24,486 nucleotides of DNA, taken from positions 1 through 24,486 of the forward strand of contig DGVE01000088.1 of assembly GCA_002395865.1 (NCBI GenBank), in the 5' to 3' direction. The position numbers and the translations under genes are program-made. The stretch is from Lachnospiraceae bacterium UBA4292 (GTDB taxonomy: Bacteria; Bacillota; Clostridia; Lachnospirales; Lachnospiraceae). Below are positions 1-7,044 of this stretch, one piece after another. Each line of letters starts with the position of its first letter. Within the stretch, counting starts at the first letter, position 1. The notes below the pieces were generated by a model, which did not search any database, had not been told where the DNA came from, and saw nothing but the letters and a program-made list of their open reading frames with translations.

Positions 1-673
1 GCAGTGAAAAGCCGGTACCTCCCGTGGTAAATATCACATCGGGCCTTACAATGTCCGCAAGCCTCACCAGTGCAGTGTACACCTCCTCCTCATCGTCGGA
101 ACAGATCACTCTCTCCTTCACCTCGTAGCCGGCCTTTAAGAGAATTTCCTCCACGGCCGGACCGCTCCTGTCCTCGTAGGCTCCGACGGATGCACGGTCG
201 CTCGCCGTGAGCACGCAGGCGGAAAAAGGTCTTTTTTCGACTATGCATATCTCATCGCCGCTCTTTACCATTCCACCCTCAAGCACCCGCGCAAATATGC
301 CCTCTCTCGGCATGATGCAATCCCCCGCAATCCTTCTGATCTCGCAGTCGCTGTGGCACTGCTTCCCTATCTGCGTTATCTCAAGAAGCGCCTCACCCGC
401 GCGAAGCCTGGTCCCGACGGGACACAGCGTATAATCTATTCCGTAGGTGAGTATATTTTCACCGAATACACCGCTCACGATCAGATCTGCCCTGTCCTTC
501 ATGAGCTCCCTGAAGCGGTCCACGCTCTCGGCAGGAAGCAGGGACACCTGTCTGCCACTGCCCGCGTGGGCGTCATTCTTTAAGCCGTATTCCTTTATCA
601 GCAGGCACTCACCTATGTCCTTTTTTACCGTGCCCTTTCTCTCGCTTATGCAGACTGCCGCTACTCTTCCCAT
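1..673 (-). CDS. MOSC domain-MogA/MoaB fusion protein, partial (3' end beyond left edge)
   Basis: This reading frame begins with ATG at 673, one base after the moaA stop, and runs open to the window edge, giving 224 complete codons. Residues 1 to about 145 look like a MOSC domain, a sulfur-carrier fold related to the Moco sulfurase C-terminus, with a conserved-type cysteine in GKQCHSDC. From about residue 150 a MogA/MoaB-like molybdopterin adenylyltransferase domain starts (CVLTASDRASVGAYEDRSGP) and reaches the pterin-binding TTGGTG motif just before the edge. MogA-type enzymes adenylylate molybdopterin before MoeA inserts molybdenum. MOSC domains are thought to bind or move sulfur or metal-sulfur groups. 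It is the last visible gene of the molybdenum-cofactor block. The domain calls are firm. The exact role of the MOSC half is not known. Confidence 0.87.
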   Translation of the reverse strand, partial: MGRVAAVCISERKGTVKKDIGECLLIKEYGLKNDAHAGSGRQVSLLPAESVDRFRELMKDRADLIVSGVFGENILTYGIDYTLCPVGTRLRAGEALLEITQIGKQCHSDCEIRRIAGDCIMPREGIFARVLEGGMVKSGDEICIVEKRPFSACVLTASDRASVGAYEDRSGPAVEEILLKAGYEVKERVICSDDEEEVYTALVRLADIVRPDVIFTTGGTGFSL

Positions 674-674
674 A

Positions 675-1643
675 TCAACCGCCTATCTCGTACATATCCC
701 TGTTGTCGTTATTGCCTGTGCTTCCGAAGCTGTGGGCTTTCGGCTTCTTATATACCGCCGATCTTATGATCCGCTTTATGCCCTCATCATCCACTCCATC
801 ACGAAGAGGCCCCTTAAGATCCACCCCGTCCGGATACTGAAGGCAGAGCTTTAAATACCCCGCGGCCGTAAGCCTTATCCGGCTGCAGCAAGCGCAGAAC
901 TTATGCGACATGGGGCTTATAAAGCCCACCACCGAGCCCGTCGGCCCTATCCTATAGTACACAGCCGGAGCCCCCGGATATTCGGGCGCCTCTGGTTTCA
1001 GCTCTCCTAACTCTTCCGATAATCCGCCTATGATATCGTCCGTAGCTATACCGGTAAACTCTGCTCCGGGTCCCAACGGCATCAGCTCGATAAACCGCAC
1101 CGGTATATTTCTTTCGGCGCCGTAGCGCGCTATCCGGGTGAGCTCTTTGTCATTTACATCCTTCACAGGTACGCAGTTAAGTTTAACCTTCATGCCGCAG
1201 GCCAAAGCCGCATCTATACCCTCAAGTACAGAGTGCAGCGCATCCACACCTGTAAGGCGCGTGAAGGCTGCGGGATCCAGCGTATCCAGACTGACATTTA
1301 CGCTCTTAAGACCCGCCGCATAAAGCTCCTTCACCATATCGCCCAGCAGGCAGCCGTTTGTCGTCATGGAGAGCTCCTCTATGCCTCTTACCGAGGCTAA
1401 AGAGCTGATGAGCGATGTTATATTTTTTCTTACGAGGGGCTCGCCGCCTGTCAGTCGGACCTTTTTGACGCCCAGGCCCGCCATGATGCGCACAACCCTC
1501 TCTATCTCCTCAAACCGGAGTATATCAGCGTGGGCGACTGACTTCACGCCGCACTTTGGCATACAGTATCTGCAGCGCAGATTGCATTTATCGGTCAGCG
1601 AGATGCGCAGATAATCTATGTTTCTGCCGTATGAATCTTTCAT
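675..1643 (-). CDS. moaA: GTP 3',8-cyclase MoaA (radical SAM)
   Basis: MoaA carries out the first step of molybdenum-cofactor synthesis: radical-SAM rearrangement of GTP to 3',8-cyclo-7,8-dihydro-GTP, which MoaC then converts to cyclic pyranopterin monophosphate. The 322-residue protein is of normal length. It has the N-terminal radical SAM cluster motif CX3CX2C (C20, C24, C27) and the second, substrate-binding 4Fe-4S motif CX2CX13C (C250, C253, C267). SAM-binding GGEP lies at residues 66-69. It ends in the conserved double glycine (EIGG) that reaches into the active site in this family. Its ATG overlaps the modB stop as ATGA, which suggests translational coupling. It is cytoplasmic and oxygen-sensitive by family knowledge. 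Confidence 0.97.
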   Translation of the reverse strand: MKDSYGRNIDYLRISLTDKCNLRCRYCMPKCGVKSVAHADILRFEEIERVVRIMAGLGVKKVRLTGGEPLVRKNITSLISSLASVRGIEELSMTTNGCLLGDMVKELYAAGLKSVNVSLDTLDPAAFTRLTGVDALHSVLEGIDAALACGMKVKLNCVPVKDVNDKELTRIARYGAERNIPVRFIELMPLGPGAEFTGIATDDIIGGLSEELGELKPEAPEYPGAPAVYYRIGPTGSVVGFISPMSHKFCACCSRIRLTAAGYLKLCLQYPDGVDLKGPLRDGVDDEGIKRIIRSAVYKKPKAHSFGSTGNNDNRDMYEIGG

Positions 1644-2296
1644 GTTCTGTATTTTCTTTCAGTCAGATAGTTGATGGCCAGCAGCATCGCAAATGACATA
1701 ACGAGTATTACCCCCGTCCACAGATACGCCTGCTGCCTGTCTCCGCTTTGCATGGCGGTGTAGACCGCCACTGACATGGTTCGTGTCTTACCCGGGAGAT
1801 TGCCCGCGATCATTATCGTGGCCCCGAATTCACCGAGAGCCCTGGCAAATGACAGAGTGAGCCCAGAGACCACGCCGGGCCACGAGAGAGGTATCCAGAC
1901 CTTCATAATGGTCCGCAGTCTGCCGCAGCCGAAGAGTCTCGCCACATCTATCAACTCCCTGTCCACCTGCTCGAACGCGCCGCGCATAGTGCGGTACATT
2001 ATCGGGAAGGATACGACTGTGGCCGCGATCACCGCCCCCTGCCATGTAAATACTATCTCTATCCCTATCCGAGTAAGAAAGCTTCCGAATGCAGTATTCT
2101 TTCCGAACAGGATGAGCAGAAAGAAGCCCACCACCGTAGGCGGAAGAACGAGGGGAAGCGAAAAAACGGTATCCACCAGAAATTTCAGCCTCTTCATGGA
2201 TACCACGGCCCTTGCTGCGATGACCCCCAGGAAAAAGGTGATCACGGTCGATACCACAGCTATCTTGACCGATATATATAATGGTGACCAGTCCAT
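1640..2296 (-). CDS. modB: Molybdate ABC transporter permease ModB
   Basis: ModB is the inner-membrane permease subunit of the molybdate importer. The 218-residue protein has about five or six hydrophobic spans. It carries a typical EAA-type cytoplasmic loop near residues 135-160 (DVARLFGCGRLRT, then PLSWPGV), where the ATPase would dock, followed by the ModB signature ALGEFGAT. It starts three bases after the modA stop with little sign of its own ribosome site, so translation is probably coupled to modA. The last four bases overlap moaA. The partner ATPase ModC is not encoded next to it in this window. A tungstate permease (TupB/WtpB) is an alternative that sequence alone does not fully exclude. 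Confidence 0.93.
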   Translation of the reverse strand: MDWSPLYISVKIAVVSTVITFFLGVIAARAVVSMKRLKFLVDTVFSLPLVLPPTVVGFFLLILFGKNTAFGSFLTRIGIEIVFTWQGAVIAATVVSFPIMYRTMRGAFEQVDRELIDVARLFGCGRLRTIMKVWIPLSWPGVVSGLTLSFARALGEFGATIMIAGNLPGKTRTMSVAVYTAMQSGDRQQAYLWTGVILVMSFAMLLAINYLTERKYRT

Positions 2297-2299
2297 AGC

Positions 2300-3178
2300 T
2301 CAATTTATGTTGAATCTGTCGGAAGCAGATGTAAAGCCGTACTTCGCGAATATCTTAAAAGCCTCTTCGCTCGCGAGATAATCCATGAAGCTCTTCGCCG
2401 CCTCGGGGTTCTTGGCGTCCTTTACCACGCCTGCGGGATAGATGACCTGCCTGCAGCTGCCCGCGGGAGCTTCAGCGACGATCTTCACCTTATCGGTCGT
2501 GTAGGCATCCGTAGCGTACACCACGCCGCAGTCCACATTCCCGGTCTCGACCCACGAGAGGACCGTCCTCACGTCGGTTCCGAAATTTGCCTTTTTGTTT
2601 ATTGCATCAAGTATGCCGAGACTGGTGAATACCTCGGCTGCGTACTGTCCTGCGGGAACGCTCTCGGGGTCGCCGAGCCCTATCATCTTCACCTTGTCGG
2701 TATTTACATCTTCAAATGACGTGATACCCGCTGTAGAATCCGAAGGGACTATCAGCACGATCTTGTTCTCAAGAAGCGATCTCACGGTCGACTCATCCAT
2801 CTTGCCCGCGTCATATAAAGCCTTCATCTGCTTCGTTGAGGCCGAGAAGAATATGTCCGCAGGAGCTCCCTCCTCTATCTGTGTCTGAAGAGCTCCCGAG
2901 CTTCCGAAGGAGAAGGTGAGCTTTACATCGTGTGTCTTTTTGTACTCTGTCTCGAGCTCAGCGCACACATCCTTAAGAGACGCTGCGGCGAGTATTATGA
3001 TTTCGCCCTCATCCTTATTCCCCTGCGCCTGAGTGCTATCGCTTTCTGTGCCGTTTCCGAGCGCAGTGGCAGCTTCTTCTTTCTTTGTTTCCTTACTGTC
3101 GCTTCCCGACGCGCACGCGCACAAAAGCAGCGCCATGACAGCCATCATGGATAAAATCAATTTTTTGATTGATCTCAT
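2300..3178 (-). CDS. modA: Molybdate-binding lipoprotein ModA (ABC transporter substrate-binding protein)
   Basis: ModA is the extracellular substrate-binding protein of the molybdate importer. The chosen ATG at 3178 has an AAGGAGA ribosome site nine bases upstream. A TTG at 3202 would add eight residues but removes the spacing to any good site. The first 22 residues form a lipoprotein signal (KK, a hydrophobic stretch, then LLLCAC), so lipidation is at C20 or C22. A low-complexity Ser/Glu/Thr linker follows. The mature part has ModA-type oxyanion-binding segments: AAASL, FGSSGAL, the VPAGQYA segment and VYATDA. The TGA stop lies three bases before modB, so the two genes form a transport pair. 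Molybdate versus tungstate specificity cannot be settled from sequence. Confidence 0.93.
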   Translation of the reverse strand: MRSIKKLILSMMAVMALLLCACASGSDSKETKKEEAATALGNGTESDSTQAQGNKDEGEIIILAAASLKDVCAELETEYKKTHDVKLTFSFGSSGALQTQIEEGAPADIFFSASTKQMKALYDAGKMDESTVRSLLENKIVLIVPSDSTAGITSFEDVNTDKVKMIGLGDPESVPAGQYAAEVFTSLGILDAINKKANFGTDVRTVLSWVETGNVDCGVVYATDAYTTDKVKIVAEAPAGSCRQVIYPAGVVKDAKNPEAAKSFMDYLASEEAFKIFAKYGFTSASDRFNIN

Positions 3179-3187
3179 TGTATATTT

Positions 3188-3194
3188 TCTCCTT
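3188..3194 (-). promoter_or_regulatory. Ribosome binding site that decides the modA start
   Basis: On the minus strand this reads AAGGAGA, nine bases before the ATG at 3178. It lies inside the stretch that a TTG start at 3202 would translate, so it supports the shorter modA. Confidence 0.75.
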
Positions 3195-3198
3195 AATA

Positions 3199-3669
3199 TC
3201 AACCTTTAACATATTGTCCAGTCTTTCCGCCGTCCTTTTCGAGAAGGCATATGTCCGTTATGGTCATATCCTTCGAAACAGCCTTGCACATATCATATAT
3301 GGTCAGCAGCGCCACGCTCACCCCTGTGAGCGCCTCCATCTCTGCTCCTGTCTTACCCGTCAGCTTCACCGTGCACTCGCAGTATACAGAACTGCTCTCC
3401 TCATCCGGCACAAGCTCTATCTCCGCCTTGGTGATGAGAAGTGTGTGGCAGAGGGGAATGAGCTCCGAAGTCCTCTTCACAGCCATTATCCCGGCCACAC
3501 GCGCCGTCCCCAGCACACTGCCCTTCTTATTCGTGCCCGAGAGCACTTCAGAGAGTGCCTCGCGGCTCATATATATCCTGCCGCCTGCTCTTGCGATCCT
3601 CTCCGTGACCTCCTTATCGGTCACATCCACCATCACGGCGTCGCCGTTTTCATCGATATGTGTAAGCAT
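3199..3669 (-). CDS. moaC: Cyclic pyranopterin monophosphate synthase MoaC
   Basis: MoaC converts 3',8-cyclo-dihydro-GTP, made by MoaA, into cyclic pyranopterin monophosphate in the cytoplasm, usually as a hexamer. The 156-residue length is normal. The family signatures are clear: THIDENGDAVMVDV at the N-terminus, IPLCH with H75, and TGAEMEALTGVSVA followed by LTIYDMCKAV. E110, E112, D126 and K129 align with the E. coli catalytic and substrate residues E112, E114, D128 and K131. The ATG at 3669 follows the second moeA-like gene by six bases, with an AGGT-like ribosome site inside the gap. The 3' end reaches into the leader of modA. Confidence 0.97.
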   Translation of the reverse strand: MLTHIDENGDAVMVDVTDKEVTERIARAGGRIYMSREALSEVLSGTNKKGSVLGTARVAGIMAVKRTSELIPLCHTLLITKAEIELVPDEESSSVYCECTVKLTGKTGAEMEALTGVSVALLTIYDMCKAVSKDMTITDICLLEKDGGKTGQYVKG

Positions 3670-3675
3670 ATTTAC

Positions 3676-4710
3676 CTACTTTCCAAATCCGCAGTGCGGA
3701 AATGTGCACTCGGAACATGACAGGCAAAACCCGCCCTCACCGAGTGAGTTTATGTCCTCCGCCTCCGGTTCCTCCCCCGCTATGACGCGCGGAAGAATAA
3801 GGTCAAAAATCGTGCGCCTCGCGTACATGACACAGCCCGGAAGCCCTATCACGGGTATCGTCCGCCCGCCTGCATCCAGATAAGATAGCAGGAACATCGC
3901 TCCCGGAAGCACGGGCGCTCCGTAGCTGACGATACGCGCGCCGGTATCCTTTATCGCTCCAGGCGTGCAGTCGTCCGGATCGACGCTCATACCTCCGCTC
4001 ACAAGCACCAGATCGACGCCCTCACTCACCAGCTCTGTCACGGCAGAGCTTATCATCGCTTTATCATCCGGCACAAATATCTGCCTTTCGCAGGGGATAT
4101 CATATTCGGCAAGTTTACTTTTCAGCACAGGTCCGAAGGCATCCTTTATCCTGCCCTTGTAGACCTCGTTTCCCGTGGTCACTATACCTGCCGTGAGTTT
4201 TTTGAAGGGAAGTATCCGCAGCACGGGCTCATCACCTGCCGCAGCCTTCGCCGCCTCCATCTTCTCCTGTGGTATCACAAGGGGAATGATTCTGGTAGCC
4301 GCCAGCTTTTCGCCTTCATTTACAGGGAAGTTTCCGTGAATGGCAGCTATCATCATCTCACCGAGAGAATTAACCGCGTCAAGAGCCTTTTTATTGATCT
4401 TGAGGAGCCCTCTGATGCCTGCTCTTATCTCTATCTTGCCCTCGCTTGGCTCTGAGCATATGAAGTCGGGCGAGTCCTTTACACAGATGTACTTAAGCCA
4501 CTGCGCCGCCTCGTTCTCGTGAAGGATCCCCTCCTGCTTTTCCCAGACATAGAGGTTCTCCTTGCCGACAGAGAGCAGCACGGGTATATCCTCCTCGCGC
4601 ACTATGTGTCCTTTCTTAAAGACAGGTCCCTTCTCCACTCCCGGTATTATCCTTGTGATGTCGTGGCAGAGAACCGTCCCCACCGCATCAGTTGTTTTTA
4701 TCAGTTTCAT
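3676..4710 (-). CDS. MoeA-like molybdopterin-binding protein with C-terminal four-cysteine motif
   Basis: This 344-residue protein has a MoeA/MogA-type molybdopterin-binding domain in its second half (about residues 170-310): IVTTGNEVYKGRI, then VLVSGGMSVDPDD and VIGLPGCVMYA. The N-terminal part does not carry the SAMDGYA active-site motif of true MoeA. It ends in a compact cysteine motif, CX2CX2CX4C (C329, C332, C335, C340), which could bind a metal or an iron-sulfur cluster. Proteins of this type occur beside molybdenum hydroxylase and formate dehydrogenase genes in Clostridia. Their exact task (metal insertion, cofactor maturation or carrying) is not established to my knowledge. Its start overlaps the end of the mobA-mobB fusion by 23 bases, so the two are probably translationally coupled. 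Confidence 0.85.
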   Translation of the reverse strand: MKLIKTTDAVGTVLCHDITRIIPGVEKGPVFKKGHIVREEDIPVLLSVGKENLYVWEKQEGILHENEAAQWLKYICVKDSPDFICSEPSEGKIEIRAGIRGLLKINKKALDAVNSLGEMMIAAIHGNFPVNEGEKLAATRIIPLVIPQEKMEAAKAAAGDEPVLRILPFKKLTAGIVTTGNEVYKGRIKDAFGPVLKSKLAEYDIPCERQIFVPDDKAMISSAVTELVSEGVDLVLVSGGMSVDPDDCTPGAIKDTGARIVSYGAPVLPGAMFLLSYLDAGGRTIPVIGLPGCVMYARRTIFDLILPRVIAGEEPEAEDINSLGEGGFCLSCSECTFPHCGFGK

Positions 4711-5827
4711 TTTCGCATATGTTCTGACCGATCAGAACATCCCTTACGTCAAAATAATCTATTATACAGTCAAAGATGCCCCGGGTGTCGTTAAGATCCA
4801 GCACCTTAACAGACATTTCATCCGGGGAAATACAGTCGCTTGCCACGCAGATCAGAGTTTCGGGGTCGCACTCGCTCTTCGGGTGTATCACACGCCTCAC
4901 AAGCTCGACCTTGGGATAAGCAGATCTCTTCATGCCCTCGATTATGATCACATCGGGGGGCACGTCAGCTCCCTTCAGCCTTTTAATATGCTCCTCCACC
5001 GTTGTTTTTCTGATGTAATGAGTCATGAACCTGCTGTCTGAGAACACCGTAGTACACACGGCTCCGGAGCGCGTAAAAAGCTCCGTGTCGCTGCCTGGAA
5101 GGTCTGAAAAGGAATCGTGCCCGTCATGCTTTATCGCTGCGCAGCAAAGCCCCTCCTTTTTGAATTCATTTATAAGCCTGCATATAAGGCCGGTCTTTCC
5201 GCTGTCCGAATAACCGCTCACACAGAATATCAGCGGCCTCAGCGCCTCGGCGTACTCGGCTCTTGTATTCACATTTTTAACGACTTTTTTATCGAAGCAT
5301 GAAAGCCCGAGCGAGACGAACTTTGTGTTCACACGCTTAAAAAGTCTTCTTATGCGGTACTCTCCCGCCTCTATCATCTCCTCGAGGGCAGGGAGAGCAC
5401 GCTTTGAATATATGGCGCACAGCGGATGGATGTGCTCCTCATCCGCTATGACGATGCAGTCGTAGTCACCTGAAATAAACTGGATGAGATAATCCACCAG
5501 TTCTTTCTTTATAAAAGGCATATCCGCGGCGCAGAGGAACACATAGTCATTCTTAGCCGCCTTAAGCACCTGATATATGCCCTCTATCGGACCTATATCC
5601 GTGTGCTCGTCGTAGACCATGCCGGTGCCGAGGCTCTCGTACTCCCCTTTTTCAGCCGCGGAAATAAGGACCTCGCTAAAGCCACCGAGCTCCTTTACGG
5701 TCCTTCTTATGATCGTCTCATTCTCAAGCTTAAGGAGGGCCTTATTTCTTCCCATCCTGCTGCTTTTTCCGCCTGCTATGATACCGACTGTGACCGGTAT
5801 CCGCACCATTTCCTCTATATCCGACAT
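4688..5827 (-). CDS. mobA: MobA-MobB fusion: molybdenum cofactor guanylyltransferase with MobB GTP-binding domain
   Basis: The protein has two domains in one 379-residue chain. Residues 10-195 are MobA, which transfers GMP to molybdopterin to give the dinucleotide cofactor: the nucleotidyltransferase loop IIAGGKSSRMGRNK at 16-29 and the metal-binding ADMP at 101-104. Residues 198-379 are MobB, a P-loop protein (GYSDSGKT at 205-212, followed by AAIKHDGHD) that binds GTP and is thought to help MobA. Bis-guanylylated cofactor is what formate dehydrogenases of this type use, which fits the neighbouring fdhA. It begins seven bases after moeA. An internal ATG at codon 7 is an alternative start. Such fusions occur elsewhere in Clostridia, so the fusion itself is not unique. 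Confidence 0.94.
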   Translation of the reverse strand: MSDIEEMVRIPVTVGIIAGGKSSRMGRNKALLKLENETIIRRTVKELGGFSEVLISAAEKGEYESLGTGMVYDEHTDIGPIEGIYQVLKAAKNDYVFLCAADMPFIKKELVDYLIQFISGDYDCIVIADEEHIHPLCAIYSKRALPALEEMIEAGEYRIRRLFKRVNTKFVSLGLSCFDKKVVKNVNTRAEYAEALRPLIFCVSGYSDSGKTGLICRLINEFKKEGLCCAAIKHDGHDSFSDLPGSDTELFTRSGAVCTTVFSDSRFMTHYIRKTTVEEHIKRLKGADVPPDVIIIEGMKRSAYPKVELVRRVIHPKSECDPETLICVASDCISPDEMSVKVLDLNDTRGIFDCIIDYFDVRDVLIGQNICENETDKNN

Positions 5828-5834
5828 ATCCGTC

Positions 5835-7043
5835 CTACAACATCAATACTTCGACCATATCACCCCGCGAGACCTTCGCTCCCGCGGGAAGTATGATATA
5901 GCAGTTACACTCAGCCATTCCCTCTAAAGAAGAGGCGAAATGCGTCTTCACCGGAAGCCTTACGCTCCCCTGTTCATAATAAGCTCTGACCATTCTCCTG
6001 TGGCGGTTCCCCTTATCATAGTCATCGTCGAGCCTTGCAGTAAATATCTTTTTAATATAAGCCGCGCAGCCGGTCAGCGCGCATGCGATGTGCGGAAAAT
6101 ACCAGTCGAAATTCGCCAGAGCCGCAAAGGGATTGCCCGAGAGGCAAAGCACCGGCTTTCCGTCCAGTATATAGCCGGCTGTGGGCGTTCCGGGCTGGAT
6201 ATCGGCCCTCGCAAAAACCTTCACCGCCCCGAGCTCCTCCATGAGCTTCGGCAGCAAGTCCTTTTCTCCGACACTCACTCCGCCGGTAGTGATGATAAGA
6301 TCACTTTTACCGCCAGCTCTCAGTGCATCCTTTATCTCCTGCTCCGTATCAGCCGCATGCACAGTTTCCGCCAAAAAACCGGCCTCCCTCACCGAGGCCG
6401 ACAGCAGGGCGCTCACTGCATCGTATATCTTGCCCGGGGGCAGTGGCTGTCCGGGAGAGACGAGCTCGCTTCCCGTGGTCACGATCGTTACCCACGCTCT
6501 TCTTACGACTTCCACACTGTCCCAGCCGGCGCTTGCGAGCCTGAACAGAGCCACCCTGTCCAATCTGTCGCCGCGTTTTACAACGGCCTCGCCGTGCTTT
6601 AACTGCTCCCCCGCGAAGGAATAGTTCACATATCTGCCGACAGCCTTATATATTTTCACCCGCGAGCTTCCCCTGTCGGTATCCTCCTGCATCACGACGC
6701 AGTCGTACCCGGCAGGAATGTATGCGCCGGTCATGACTCTCACCGCGCTCCCGGGTGTGCATATTATTTCCTTATGATCCCCCGCATAGAGAATACCCGC
6801 CACCGAAAGGGTAACGGGTGCATTCTCCGAAGCGTCCTTTATATCCTCAGACCGCACAGCGTATCCGTCCATGGCCGATCGGTCGAAGGAAGGGATATCA
6901 TTTTCACAGTACACGTCCCCGGCTGCAATGCGCATATACGCATCCGCAAGCGCGACTGTCTCTCTATCTCTTATACGCGGGATATATGATACAAATTCAT
7001 CTCTTGCCGCTTCTATGGTGCAGCCGGGGTCCAGTGTCTTCAT
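5835..7043 (-). CDS. moeA: Molybdopterin molybdenumtransferase MoeA
   Basis: MoeA inserts molybdenum into adenylylated molybdopterin. The 402-residue protein has the full family layout. The N-terminal active-site motif PSFDRSAMDGYAV at residues 51-63 places D59 at the same number as the E. coli catalytic Asp. The mid-domain follows, then the pterin-binding domain with VTTGSEL, ITTGGVSVGEKD and CLSGNP, and finally the small C-terminal beta domain ending in a MoeA-IV-like AGAKVSRGDMVEV. It starts one base after the fdhA stop, so it is almost certainly cotranscribed with the formate dehydrogenase. It differs from the second MoeA-like gene at 3676-4710, which lacks the SAMDGYA motif. Confidence 0.97.
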   Translation of the reverse strand: MKTLDPGCTIEAARDEFVSYIPRIRDRETVALADAYMRIAAGDVYCENDIPSFDRSAMDGYAVRSEDIKDASENAPVTLSVAGILYAGDHKEIICTPGSAVRVMTGAYIPAGYDCVVMQEDTDRGSSRVKIYKAVGRYVNYSFAGEQLKHGEAVVKRGDRLDRVALFRLASAGWDSVEVVRRAWVTIVTTGSELVSPGQPLPPGKIYDAVSALLSASVREAGFLAETVHAADTEQEIKDALRAGGKSDLIITTGGVSVGEKDLLPKLMEELGAVKVFARADIQPGTPTAGYILDGKPVLCLSGNPFAALANFDWYFPHIACALTGCAAYIKKIFTARLDDDYDKGNRHRRMVRAYYEQGSVRLPVKTHFASSLEGMAECNCYIILPAGAKVSRGDMVEVLML

Positions 7044-7044
7044 G

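Noticed and set aside
3179..3202. Longer modA starting with TTG at 3202.
   Set aside because: The AAGGAGA ribosome site lies inside this extension, and the extra residues would spoil the lipoprotein signal layout.
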